From: Lentzea tibetensis
GTDB lineage: Bacteria > Actinomycetota > Actinomycetes > Mycobacteriales > Pseudonocardiaceae
DNA length: 64,000 bases
Reading direction: 5' to 3'
NCBI RefSeq assembly: GCF_007845675.1
Contig: NZ_VOBR01000035.1
Coordinates: 1-64,000 of the forward strand
This document shows, one piece after another, positions 8,634 to 16,778 of this stretch. The notes under the pieces are model-generated. The model saw only the letters and a program-made list of their open reading frames with translations, was not told where the DNA came from and made no database searches. Positions within the stretch are counted from its first letter, which is position 1; the number at the start of each line of letters is the position of its first letter. A program made the position numbers and the translations under genes.

Positions 8634-9547
8634 GCCGCGACCCCCGCCGTGAGCGCGATGAACACGTCGTCGAGCGTCGGCCGGTGCGACGACACCCTGA
8701 GCACGGCGATATCGTTCTGCCGCAACGAGTCCAGCACGTGGTGCAGGTGCGCGGCGCTGCCGTCCGACGCGATGCCGAGCACCAGCCGCTCGGCGAACAC
8801 GTGCCCGCCGACGCACGCCGCGGCGCGTTCCACGGCGGACCGGTCGTCGAAGTGGAGATCGAGCCGGTCACCACCGACCTGCGACTTGAGCGCGTCGGTC
8901 GTGCCGTCCGCCACGACCTTCCCCTTGGACAGCAGCACGATCCGGTCGGCCAGCCGATCGGCCTCCTCGAGGTACTGCGTGGTGAGGAAGATCGTCGTGC
9001 CGGTGCGGACGAGGTCCGCGATGGCGTCCCACATCGTCGTGCGGCTGACCGGATCGAGCCCGCTCGTCGGCTCGTCGAGGAAGATCACCCTCGGGCCGGC
9101 GACGAGACTCATCGCGAGGTCGAGTCTGCGCCGCATGCCACCCGAGTACGTCTTCACCCTGCGGTCGGCCGCATCGACCAGGTCGAACCGCTCCAGCAGC
9201 TCATCGGCACGCCTGCGCGCGGCGGGCCGGGCGAGCCGCATGAGCCGCGCGACCATCACCAGGTTCTCCCGGCCGGTCTGCTCGTCGTCGACCGCCGCGT
9301 ACTGGCCGGTCAGGCTGATCACGCCGCGCACCTTCGCGGGCTCGCGCCGCACGTCGAACCCGCCGACCCGCACCTCGCCGGACGTGGCACGCGACAACGT
9401 GCTCAGTATCCGGATCGTCGTGGTCTTCCCGGCCCCGTTCGGCCCCAGCAACCCGAAGACCGACCCCTCGGCGACCTTCAGGTCGACCCCGTCCAGCACC
9501 ACGGCCGACCCGTAGGTCTTCCGCAGTCCCTCCACCTCGACAATCAC
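8630..9547 (-). CDS. ABC transporter ATP-binding protein (DrrA-like)
   Basis: A 305-residue ATPase. Visible motifs: Walker A (GPNGAGKTTT, about residue 37), Q-loop (TGQYAAVDD), ABC signature (YSGGMRRRLDLA), Walker B with catalytic Glu (VIFLDEPTSGLDP) and switch His replaced by Gln (LTTQYLEEAD), which is normal in the DrrA subfamily. The C-terminal 90 residues are the extra domain found in daunorubicin-resistance ATPases. GTG start with AAGGGGG upstream. The promoter region holds two TetR-type operators, so drug-inducible expression is inferred. Confidence 0.92.
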   Translation of the reverse strand: MIVEVEGLRKTYGSAVVLDGVDLKVAEGSVFGLLGPNGAGKTTTIRILSTLSRATSGEVRVGGFDVRREPAKVRGVISLTGQYAAVDDEQTGRENLVMVARLMRLARPAARRRADELLERFDLVDAADRRVKTYSGGMRRRLDLAMSLVAGPRVIFLDEPTSGLDPVSRTTMWDAIADLVRTGTTIFLTTQYLEEADRLADRIVLLSKGKVVADGTTDALKSQVGGDRLDLHFDDRSAVERAAACVGGHVFAERLVLGIASDGSAAHLHHVLDSLRQNDIAVLRVSSHRPTLDDVFIALTAGVAA

Positions 9548-9562
9548 CCGAAACCCCCTTTA

Positions 9563-9600
9563 TGCGTATGACATACGCACGATAGCGTAGGTGATACGCA
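9563..9600. promoter_or_regulatory. Tandem TetR-type operators between drrAB-like genes and tetR
   Basis: Operator 1 is a perfect 17-bp palindrome, TGCGTATGaCATACGCA (9563-9579). Operator 2 (9584-9600, AGCGTAGGTGATACGCA) has the same half-sites GCGTA/TACGC with a degenerate centre. The two start 21 bp apart, two helical turns. Outer halves also make an 11-bp inverted repeat (9559-9569 with 9594-9604). The site is 16 bp from the ABC start and 30 bp from the tetR start, so one protein could repress both. Confidence 0.8.
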
Positions 9601-9630
9601 TAAAAGCGGCAAGGGCCTAGACTGATCGTC

Positions 9631-10371
9631 ATGACCGAGCTGCCCCCGGAGATCACGCTGCTCTGGGGTGTGCGTGAGACACCGCGCCGAGGTCGCAAGC
9701 CTTCGCTCACGGCCGCTGACATCACCCGCGCCGCGATCGCCGTTGCGGACGCCGAGGGGCTCGCGGCCGTGTCGATGGCGCGTGTCGCGGCCGAGCTCGG
9801 CAACGCGACGATGGCCCTCTACCGGCACGTGAAGAGCAAGGACGAGCTGCTCGCGCTGATGACGGACGGTGCACTGGACCCACCGCCCGTCCTGCCGGGC
9901 GGCGACTGGCGGATCGGGCTGACCACGTGGTCGGAGGCGATCATGGCCTCGTTCCAGAAGCACCCCTGGTACGCGCAGGTCACGATCAGCGGCCCGCCGA
10001 TCGGCCCGAACAACCTGGCGTGGTTCGACCGCGGGCTCAGCGCACTGGAGGACACGCCGCTGGAGGAGGGCGAGAAGGTCGGCATCGTGATGGGCCTGAT
10101 CACCTACCTGCACGGCGAGCTGCGGCTGAGCTTCGAGCTGGCCGAGGGGTACCGGGAGAACCCGGAGGCGTTCAGCCGCGTGTACGCCGCGGCGCTGCGC
10201 CGGTTCGTCGACCCGCGCGAGATGCCGGCGCTGGCGAAGGTCGTCGACGCGGGCGTGTTCGACTACGACACGCTCTACGACGAGCAGGACCTGGGGGCCG
10301 ACTTCAACTTCGGCCTGAACCTCTACCTGGACGGCATCGCCGCGTACCTGGACCGTCGCAGCAGCACGTAA
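9631..10371 (+). CDS. TetR-family transcriptional regulator
   Basis: A 246-residue regulator. The helix-turn-helix lies at about residues 30-75 (ITRAAIAVADAEGLAAVSMA, then RHVKSKDELLALM). The C-terminal ligand domain (LTTWSEAIMASFQKHPWYAQ) is of the TetR_C type common next to ABC or MFS drug exporters. It is divergent from the DrrAB-like exporter with two palindromic operators in between, so local repression relieved by a drug ligand is the natural reading. Its 3' end overlaps the 3' end of the convergent MFS gene by 49 bp. Confidence 0.92.
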   Translation: MTELPPEITLLWGVRETPRRGRKPSLTAADITRAAIAVADAEGLAAVSMARVAAELGNATMALYRHVKSKDELLALMTDGALDPPPVLPGGDWRIGLTTWSEAIMASFQKHPWYAQVTISGPPIGPNNLAWFDRGLSALEDTPLEEGEKVGIVMGLITYLHGELRLSFELAEGYRENPEAFSRVYAAALRRFVDPREMPALAKVVDAGVFDYDTLYDEQDLGADFNFGLNLYLDGIAAYLDRRSST

Positions 10372-11642
10372 CCGCCGACCAGCAGCAACGGCACCGCGCA
10401 CACGACCGCGACCACGCGGAAGCCGTCGGCGAACCCGGCCATGGTCAACGCGCCCATCAGGCTGCCGAGCAGTGCGACGCCGAGTCCCGCGCCGAGTTCG
10501 TACGACACGGACTCGACGGCGGCCGCCGATCCGGCGCGTTCCGGCGGCGCGCCGCTCATGATCGCGTCGGAGGCCGCCGTCTGCACCATGCCGTAGCCGC
10601 CGCCGATGAGCACCAGGCAGACGGACATCACCACGTGGTCCGCCGACGCCGCCAGCCCCGCGTAACCCACGGCGGCGGCACCGAGGCCGAGCGGAACGGC
10701 GAAGCGCAGGCCGAGCGCACCACCGCACAACGCGGCGAAGAAGGCGGCCAGCGGCATCGGCAGCAGGAACACCGCCGCCTCCCACGGCGACATGCCCAGC
10801 GCGAGCTGGAGGTGTTGTCCCAGCAGGAGTTCGAACCCCACGACCACCAGCACCGGCACGACGACCGTCGTCACGCCCGCGCGCAGCAGCGGTGAGCGGA
10901 ACAGCGTGAGGTCGAGCATCGGGTGCTCGGCACGGAGTTGCCTGCGCACGAACAGGAACAGGCAGCCGGCGCCGAGAATCGCGGGCAGGACAACGGTTCC
11001 GCCGTGCGCGAGGTCCTTGACCGTGTAGATCACCCCGATGACACCGGCGACCACGAGCAGCGGTGACGCGGGCTCCCACGGTTCCGGGGCGGCAGCGGGT
11101 TCGTTGACCAGCACCAGCGCAGCCGCGGCGAGTGCGACCACCACGAACGGCACGCTGACCAGGAACACCGAGCCCCACCAGAAGTGTTCGAGCAGCAGGC
11201 CGCCCACGACCGGCCCGAGTGCGGCGCCGCCCGCGTTCACCGCGCTCCACACGCCGATCGCGAACCCGCGTTCCCGGTCGCCGGGGTAGATCTGCCTGAT
11301 GATCGCGAGCGTCGCCGGGATGATCATCGACGCGGCCACGGCGAGCAGCGCGCGTCCCGCGATCAGCAGAGCCGGGCTGGACGCGAAGGCGCAGCACACC
11401 GACGCCAGCCCGAAGATGACCAAACCGTTGAGCAGCAACCGCTTGTGGCCGATGCGGTCGCCGAACGGGCCGGTGACGAGCACCATGCTGACCATCAGCA
11501 GCGAGTAGATGTCCGCGATCCACAGGACTTCGCGCGGCGACGCGCCGAGCTGCCGGATCAGCGACGGCACGGCGAGCGTGAGGATCGTCAGGTCCAGCGC
11601 GGTCGGCAGGAGGCAGGCCGCCACCACGGCGAGGCGGGTCAC
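10323..11642 (-). CDS. MFS transporter, DHA2 (EmrB/QacA) type
   Basis: A 439-residue permease with about 12-14 hydrophobic segments. Motif A-like loop (GPFGDRIGHKRLLL) and the family's LDLTILTLAVPSL first helix are present, as is the motif C-like GPVVGGLLL. GTG start at 11642 lies in the stop of the creatininase-family gene (GTGA), so it is the last gene of a four-gene coupled operon. DHA2 proteins are usually drug/proton antiporters. In this operon it may export or take up the compound handled by the enzymes, an inference from position only. Confidence 0.88.
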   Translation of the reverse strand: MTRLAVVAACLLPTALDLTILTLAVPSLIRQLGASPREVLWIADIYSLLMVSMVLVTGPFGDRIGHKRLLLNGLVIFGLASVCCAFASSPALLIAGRALLAVAASMIIPATLAIIRQIYPGDRERGFAIGVWSAVNAGGAALGPVVGGLLLEHFWWGSVFLVSVPFVVVALAAAALVLVNEPAAAPEPWEPASPLLVVAGVIGVIYTVKDLAHGGTVVLPAILGAGCLFLFVRRQLRAEHPMLDLTLFRSPLLRAGVTTVVVPVLVVVGFELLLGQHLQLALGMSPWEAAVFLLPMPLAAFFAALCGGALGLRFAVPLGLGAAAVGYAGLAASADHVVMSVCLVLIGGGYGMVQTAASDAIMSGAPPERAGSAAAVESVSYELGAGLGVALLGSLMGALTMAGFADGFRVVAVVCAVPLLLVGGYVLLRRSRYAAMPSR

Positions 11643-12370
11643 CGCATGCCGTACCCGGACTCGATCAGGTCGACGGCGTTGTCGACCACGTGGTGGAAGA
11701 GCCGCTTGCCCAGCTCGGCCGACGCACCGGACGTCCTGGACAGCACGCCGTCCGTCGACATGCGCTTCGCGTCCAGCGGGTGCACGTAGATCCCGGCGCG
11801 CGGCGGCGTCTCGTGATCGGGTCGCGCTGGCCGCACGACCTCGGGGCGCAGGTGCATCATCAGGCTCGTCTCGGTGACGCCCGCGTGTTCGGCGTGCCAG
11901 CCGGGGAAGCCGGGCACGTGCTCGGCGACCCAGTCGTCGTCGACCAGGCTCCACCAGCTGAAGGCGAGAATCTCGCTGTCGCCGCGGCACTCGTCGAGCG
12001 CTTCGAACACGAACGCCTCGTTCTCGTAGTGACCGTTGATCACGACCAACCTACCGAGCTGAAGTGGTTCCAGCGAGCGCAACGCGTCAGTCAAGTAGTT
12101 GATGAAGGTCGTGCCGCGCAGGTGCACCGTGCCGGGGAAGTGCAGCCCGCCACCGCTCTGCGGCAACGACCGCGCCGAGACCGGCTGCCCCGGCAGCACG
12201 TAACCATCCACTCGGGACGCGACCTCGTGTGCGAGTGCGACCGGGATGTCGTAGTCGATGGACAGCGGCAGGTGCGGCCCGTGCTGCTCCAGCCCGCCGA
12301 TGGGCCAGATCAGCGTGGCGCCGCGCATCGCGTCGACGACCTCGGAGCTGGTCAGGTCGCCGTAGTTCAC
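11639..12370 (-). CDS. Creatininase-family amidohydrolase
   Basis: A 243-residue enzyme with the metal-binding signatures of the creatininase fold: WPIGGLEQHGPHLPLSIDYD (Glu, His, Asp ligands), VVINGHYENEA (His, Glu) and AEHAGVTETSL. Family members hydrolyse cyclic or linear amides: creatinine, the formamide ArfB substrate, and the mycofactocin precursor (MftE). GTG start inside the stop of the DHOD-like gene; stop overlapping the MFS start. None of the mycofactocin partners is here, so MftE is unlikely. In this operon a ring-opening amide hydrolysis after base reduction is plausible (inference). Confidence 0.88.
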   Translation of the reverse strand: MNYGDLTSSEVVDAMRGATLIWPIGGLEQHGPHLPLSIDYDIPVALAHEVASRVDGYVLPGQPVSARSLPQSGGGLHFPGTVHLRGTTFINYLTDALRSLEPLQLGRLVVINGHYENEAFVFEALDECRGDSEILAFSWWSLVDDDWVAEHVPGFPGWHAEHAGVTETSLMMHLRPEVVRPARPDHETPPRAGIYVHPLDAKRMSTDGVLSRTSGASAELGKRLFHHVVDNAVDLIESGYGMR

Positions 12371-13265
12371 CGCAGGCTCCGTCCTCGCACGTCCGCCACG
12401 GTCAGATGCCGGGCGCGCAGCCACGCCTCCACTCCGTCGCGGATGGACTTGAGCGTCTCGTGCATGTCCTTGTGCAGCGCGGTGTACACCTGCACGGCGT
12501 GCGCGCCGACGCTGAGGTACTCGACGACGTCGGACGCCTCCTGCACGCCGCCGCTGCCCAGCACCGGGATCGCGATCCCCTGCCGCCGCAACGCGAAGAT
12601 CTCCGCGAGCACCAGCGGCTTGATGCCGGCACCGGAGTACGCGCCTGCCAGCCGCACCTCGCCGCTGCTCGGGTCGACCGCGATGCCGGAGATGGTGTCG
12701 CTCAAGGTGATCGCGTCCGCGCCCGCGTCGATCGCCGCTCTGACGCGCGCCGGTGCGCCTTCGCCGAGCGCGAGCTTGACGCTGAACGGCACGGTCACCC
12801 GCTCGCGGACGGCTTTCGCGTACGCGGCAACGCGGTGCGGGGTTTCGGCCAGTTCCTCGGACTCGTTGATGCACGAGATCCGAGCTCCAGCGCGGGGCTG
12901 CCGGCGGCGACCACGCGTTCGGCCAGCTCCGCGAGCTCACGCGGTGAGTCCGCGTGCAGGTTCGCGATTACCGGCAGCTTCTCGTCGGCGAACCGGCTGA
13001 TCACGTCGCACCACTCGGTCACGCTCTTGCGCGAGTACGTGGTGCTGTTGAGCATGCCGGTGGGCAGCCGGACGATCCGCTCGTCACCGCCGGGCGGCGG
13101 GTTCGGGTGGATGGTCTTGGTGATCACCGCGCCCCCGCCGCCGTCGAGCAGCCTGCGGATGTTGCGCTCCTGGTCGGTGAGCAGTCCGGAGCCGACGACC
13201 ACCGGTGAGGACAGCTCCATGCCCAGCACGGTCGCGCGGGCGGGGTTCTCGACGATCGCGGTCAT
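12367..13265 (-). pseudogene. Dihydroorotate dehydrogenase-like FMN protein, interrupted by a single-base frameshift
   Basis: One protein of about 299 residues is encoded in two frames. The first part (13265 to about 12880) has PVVVGSGLLTDQERN, AVITKTIHPNPPPGG, NSTTYS and PVIANLHADSP. The second (about 12880 to 12367) has PFSVKLALGEG, GADAITLSDT and GSGGVQEASDVVEYL. These are the FMN-barrel motifs of class 1 dihydroorotate/PreA-type dehydrogenases. Re-adding one base near 12879 (minus strand GGATC to GGAATC) joins them as LELGISCINESEELAE, restoring the ISC active-site cysteine and GC-rich third positions. As written, the first frame stops at 12795 and overlaps a GTG at 12798 (GTGA), so two half-proteins could still be made. 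Gene is coupled on both sides by 4-bp overlaps. Either a real lesion or a sequence error. Confidence 0.85.
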
Positions 13266-13774
13266 CGGGCGACCTCCAGCGCGCCGGACTCGAGCAGGGC
13301 GAGCAGATGGGCGCGGTCGCGCCGGATGCGCGTGATGTCGAAGAACGACACCCTTGCCGCGGAACGAAGTCCGCGCAGCAGATGGCTCGCGTGCTCGCTG
13401 ACCGGCGCACTCGTGACGACCACGATCGGCTTGTCCAGCGCCGACGCCCAGCCGAGCTCGACGTGCGTGCCGTCGGTGCGCAGCAGCTCGCCGCTCTCGT
13501 CGACCGGCAGGACGGGCACGAACACGTCGCAGCGCCGCATCCAGCTGAAGTCCCTGACGGCGACCTGGTCCGGCGTGAACCGCGCGGTGTCGGCGCCGAA
13601 CCGCTCGGCCTCGTGCGCGGAGAAGACGGTGCCGTTCGCGATTCGGACGGCCTCGATCACGTCGCTGATCGCGTCGCGCAGCGGGTCGTGGAAGCCGGTG
13701 CCCTGGATGGCGTGCTGGATCGGGCCGCCGACGAAGACGTTCAGACCGGACAGGTCGGGGATGGGGTTCGCCAC
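13262..13774 (-). CDS. Nucleoside 2-deoxyribosyltransferase-like protein
   Basis: A 170-residue protein of the nucleoside 2-deoxyribosyltransferase/DUF4406 fold: LNVFVGGPIQHAI at the N-terminus (phosphate/sugar-binding loop), RRCDVFVPVL (Asp), and DGTHVELGWASAL, where the Glu matches the family's nucleophile position. Known members transfer or hydrolyse N-glycosidic bonds of nucleosides. The GTG start at 13774 has a strong GAGGAG site 7 bases upstream. First gene of the coupled operon (stop overlaps the next ATG). Divergent from mtnA with 165 bp between. The exact substrate is unknown. Confidence 0.75.
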   Translation of the reverse strand: MANPIPDLSGLNVFVGGPIQHAIQGTGFHDPLRDAISDVIEAVRIANGTVFSAHEAERFGADTARFTPDQVAVRDFSWMRRCDVFVPVLPVDESGELLRTDGTHVELGWASALDKPIVVVTSAPVSEHASHLLRGLRSAARVSFFDITRIRRDRAHLLALLESGALEVAR

Positions 13775-13939
13775 TCGATGCTCCTCGTACACCCTCCGCA
13801 CCGTTGCGGAGCGCGATTCGATCGTGGCAGTCGGTGACGGACGTCGAACACCCCTACTGTCGGTGACTCTCCTCACCGGGGCGATCACTGAGGGTCAGCA
13901 CCAGACGTACTGCTGCTGCGCGAGCTGTAGAAAGAGTCC

Positions 13940-14881
13940 ATGCGGACGATCGACTGGGTGGACGGACGGATCATCGCGATCGAGCAGACGCTGCTGCCCG
14001 GCGAGCTGAAGGTCGTGGAGATCGACGACGTCGACCAGCTCGTCGACGCGATCCAGCGGCTCGCCGTCCGCGGCGCGCCCGCGCTGGGCGTCGCGGGTGC
14101 GCTGGGCGTGGCGCTGTCCGCGCACAAAGGTGGTGACGTTCGCGCGGACGCGGCCCGGTTGCGCGCCGCCCGGCCCACCGCGGTGAACCTCGCCTGGGGC
14201 GTCGACCGCGTGCTGGCGCTGCTGCCGCAGGGCGTCGACGCGATGACCGCCGAGGCCGTGCACGTGCTGGAGGACGACATCCGCCGCAACCGCGTGCTCG
14301 GGTTCCGCGGCGCCTCGTGGCTCGCGGAGCGACTGGGCCGCAAGGTCAACGTGCAGACGCACTGCAACGCGGGCGCACTGGCCTGCGTCGAGTGGGGCAC
14401 CGCGCTGGGTGTGGTGCGGGCGCTGCACGAAACCGGTTCGCTGGGCCACGTGTACGTCGACGAGACGCGCCCGCTGCTGCAGGGCGCCCGGCTGACGGCG
14501 TGGGAGCTGGCGCGAATGGGCGTCGAGCACACCGTCGTGGTCGACTCGGCCGGCCCGACCGTGATCGCCCGCGGACTGGCCGACGCGGTCGTCGTAGGTG
14601 CGGACCGGATCGCCGCGAACGGCGACGTCGTCAACAAGATCGGCACCTACCCGCTCGCGCTGGCCGCCGCGCGCGCCGGAATCCCGTTCGTGGTCGCCGC
14701 CCCGGAGTCGACGGTCGACCTGGCCACCGCGTCGGGCGCGGACGTCCACATCGAGATCCGCGACCCCGCCGAGGTCGGTGTGCCCAACGCCCTCAACTAC
14801 GCCTTCGACGTCACCCCTGCGGACCTGGTGACCGCGATCATCACCGACGAACGGGTCTTCCATGGAAAACCGCTGGGCTGA
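13940..14881 (+). CDS. mtnA: MtnA-type S-methyl-5-thioribose-1-phosphate isomerase (or related aldose-1-phosphate isomerase)
   Basis: A 313-residue isomerase of the MtnA/eIF2B-alpha family. Motifs: VRGAPALGVAGALG, NVQTHCNAGALACV (catalytic Cys), YVDETRPLLQGARL, and GADRIAANGDVVNKIGTYPL (catalytic Asp). Family enzymes turn 5-substituted ribose-1-phosphates into ribulose-1-phosphates (methionine salvage, 5-deoxyribose disposal) or ribose-1,5-bisphosphate into ribulose bisphosphate. It is the first gene of a two-gene operon: the aldolase ATG lies 20 bp inside its 3' end. No other methionine-salvage genes (mtnB, C, D, K, P) are nearby, so a DHAP-shunt-like role with the aldolase is favoured. Confidence 0.88.
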   Translation: MRTIDWVDGRIIAIEQTLLPGELKVVEIDDVDQLVDAIQRLAVRGAPALGVAGALGVALSAHKGGDVRADAARLRAARPTAVNLAWGVDRVLALLPQGVDAMTAEAVHVLEDDIRRNRVLGFRGASWLAERLGRKVNVQTHCNAGALACVEWGTALGVVRALHETGSLGHVYVDETRPLLQGARLTAWELARMGVEHTVVVDSAGPTVIARGLADAVVVGADRIAANGDVVNKIGTYPLALAAARAGIPFVVAAPESTVDLATASGADVHIEIRDPAEVGVPNALNYAFDVTPADLVTAIITDERVFHGKPLG

Positions 14882-16778
14882 AACGATTTCTGACCCGCTC
14901 GACGAATGCGTGTACGGCTCCCGCCTGCTCGGCCGCGAACCGGACCTGGTGCTGCACGGCGGCGGCAACACGTCCGTCAAGGTGACCGTCCGGGACGTCA
15001 CCGGCTCACCGGTGGACGTGTTGTACGTCAAGGGAAGCGGCTGGGACCTGTCGTCGATCGAGCGCGCCGGGTTCGCGCCGCTGCGGCTCGAGCGGTTGCG
15101 CGAGCTGCTGACCGTCCCGTCGCTGCCGGACAGCGGAATGATGAACGAGCTGCGCTGCGCACTGCTCGATGCCAGCGCACCCGACCCGAGCGTCGAGACG
15201 CTGCTGCACGCCGTGCTGCCGCACCGGGCGGTGCTGCACAGCCACGCCGACGCCGTGATCACGTTGACCAACCTCGAGAAGCCCCGTGTCGAGGAGGTCT
15301 TCGGCGGCCGCGTCGTCGTGATCCCCTACGTGATGCCGGGCTTCAAGCTCGCCCAGCTGTGCGCGGAGCTGTTCCCCCGGTACGTCACGTACAACACCAT
15401 CGGCATGGTGCTGATGAACCACGGCCTGTTCACGTTCGGCGCCACCACCCAAGAGGCCTACAACCGGCACGTCGAACTGGTCAGCCTGGCCGAAGCGCAC
15501 CTGTCCAGGCTCGATTTCCCCGCTGCGGCAACACCTCCTGTCGCTCCTGTCGTGCTGGCCGGCCTGCGCAAGCAGATCTCGGACGTCGCCGGTTCACCGA
15601 TGATCGTCAGCAGGCACACCGACCGCGCGTCGATGGCCTTCGTCGCCCGCCCGGACGTCACTTCCGTTGCCGCGGAAGGACCGGCGACCCCGGACCACGT
15701 GATCCGCACCAAGCGCGTCCCGCTGATCGGCAGGGACGTCTCCGGCTACGCCGACGACTACCGCCGCTACTTCGCCGACCACGCCCGCCCAGGCCTGACG
15801 ATGCTCGACCCGGCACCGCGCGTCGTGCTCGACCCCGAGCTCGGCGTGCTGACCGCCGGCAGGCGCGCCAAGGACGCCGACATCGCGTTCGACATCTACG
15901 CCCACACGATCGGCATCATCACGCGGGCCGACGCACTCGGCGGCTACCGCGCACTGCCGGCGAGCGACCTGTTCGACATGGAGTACTGGGAACTCGAACA
16001 GGCCAAGCTCCGGCTCGCCGGCGCACCGGCCGAGTTCACCGGCGAAGTCGCACTGGTCACCGGCGCGGCATCCGGCATCGGCCGCGCGTGCGCGGACGCG
16101 TTGCGCGCACGCGGCGCGAGCGTCATCGGCCTAGACCTGACGCCGACCGACAGCACACCGGACTACCTCGGCCTCCAGGTCGACGTCACCGACTCACAAG
16201 CCGTCGCGGACGCCCTTTCCGTTGGCGTGGAACGTTTCGGCGGCATCGACATGATCGTGGCATCGGCGGGCGTGTTCCCCGGCAACACCCCGATCGCGTC
16301 GCTGGACGCCTCCGCGTGGCACCACACGATGTCCGTCAACGCCTCGTCGATCGCAACCCTGTTCGCTCAGGTCCACCCCCTTTTGAAGCTGTCACCGCGC
16401 GGCGGCCGTGTCGTGGTCGTCGCGTCGAAGAACGTGCCCGCACCGGGTCCGGGCGCGGCCGCCTATTCGGCGTCGAAGGCAGCCGTCACCCAACTGGCCC
16501 GCGTCGCCGCACTGGAGTGGGCCGCCGACAACATCCGCGTCAACACCGTCCACCCGGACGCCGTGTTCGACACCGGCCTGTGGACCCCCGAGGTGCTCGC
16601 CCAGCGCGCCGAGCACTACGGCCTGACCGTCGCCGAGTACAAGCGACGCAACCTGCTGGGCACCGAGGTCACCAGCGCCGCCGTCGGCGAGCTCGTCGCG
16701 ACCCTCTGCTCGGACACCTTCGCGTGCACCACCGGCGCCCAGGTCCCGATCGACGGCGGCAACGAACGGGTGATCTAG
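14862..16778 (+). CDS. Bifunctional class II aldolase / short-chain dehydrogenase
   Basis: A 638-residue fusion. The N-terminal class II aldolase/adducin domain (about 1-230) has LVLHGGGNTSVKV (phosphate loop), VLHSHADAVI (HxH zinc ligands) and LMNHGLFTFG (third His). The C-terminal SDR domain (about 388-638) has VALVTGAASGIGRA (NAD loop) and AAYSASKAAV (Tyr-Lys pair). This matches the rhamnulose-1-phosphate aldolase/alcohol dehydrogenase type: a ketose-1-phosphate is split to DHAP plus an aldehyde, which the SDR half then oxidises or reduces. With the MtnA-type isomerase upstream, a 5-deoxy- or 5-substituted ribulose-1-phosphate is an equally likely substrate. Its TAG shares a CTAG with the stop of the convergent trehalose synthase gene. 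Confidence 0.88.
   Translation: MENRWAETISDPLDECVYGSRLLGREPDLVLHGGGNTSVKVTVRDVTGSPVDVLYVKGSGWDLSSIERAGFAPLRLERLRELLTVPSLPDSGMMNELRCALLDASAPDPSVETLLHAVLPHRAVLHSHADAVITLTNLEKPRVEEVFGGRVVVIPYVMPGFKLAQLCAELFPRYVTYNTIGMVLMNHGLFTFGATTQEAYNRHVELVSLAEAHLSRLDFPAAATPPVAPVVLAGLRKQISDVAGSPMIVSRHTDRASMAFVARPDVTSVAAEGPATPDHVIRTKRVPLIGRDVSGYADDYRRYFADHARPGLTMLDPAPRVVLDPELGVLTAGRRAKDADIAFDIYAHTIGIITRADALGGYRALPASDLFDMEYWELEQAKLRLAGAPAEFTGEVALVTGAASGIGRACADALRARGASVIGLDLTPTDSTPDYLGLQVDVTDSQAVADALSVGVERFGGIDMIVASAGVFPGNTPIASLDASAWHHTMSVNASSIATLFAQVHPLLKLSPRGGRVVVVASKNVPAPGPGAAAYSASKAAVTQLARVAALEWAADNIRVNTVHPDAVFDTGLWTPEVLAQRAEHYGLTVAEYKRRNLLGTEVTSAAVGELVATLCSDTFACTTGAQVPIDGGNERVI

Noticed and set aside
11639-16778. 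Mycofactocin cluster, because of the creatininase-family (MftE-like) gene
   Set aside because: No MftA peptide, MftB, radical SAM MftC or MftD-type dehydrogenase is present; the neighbours are sugar- and base-active enzymes.
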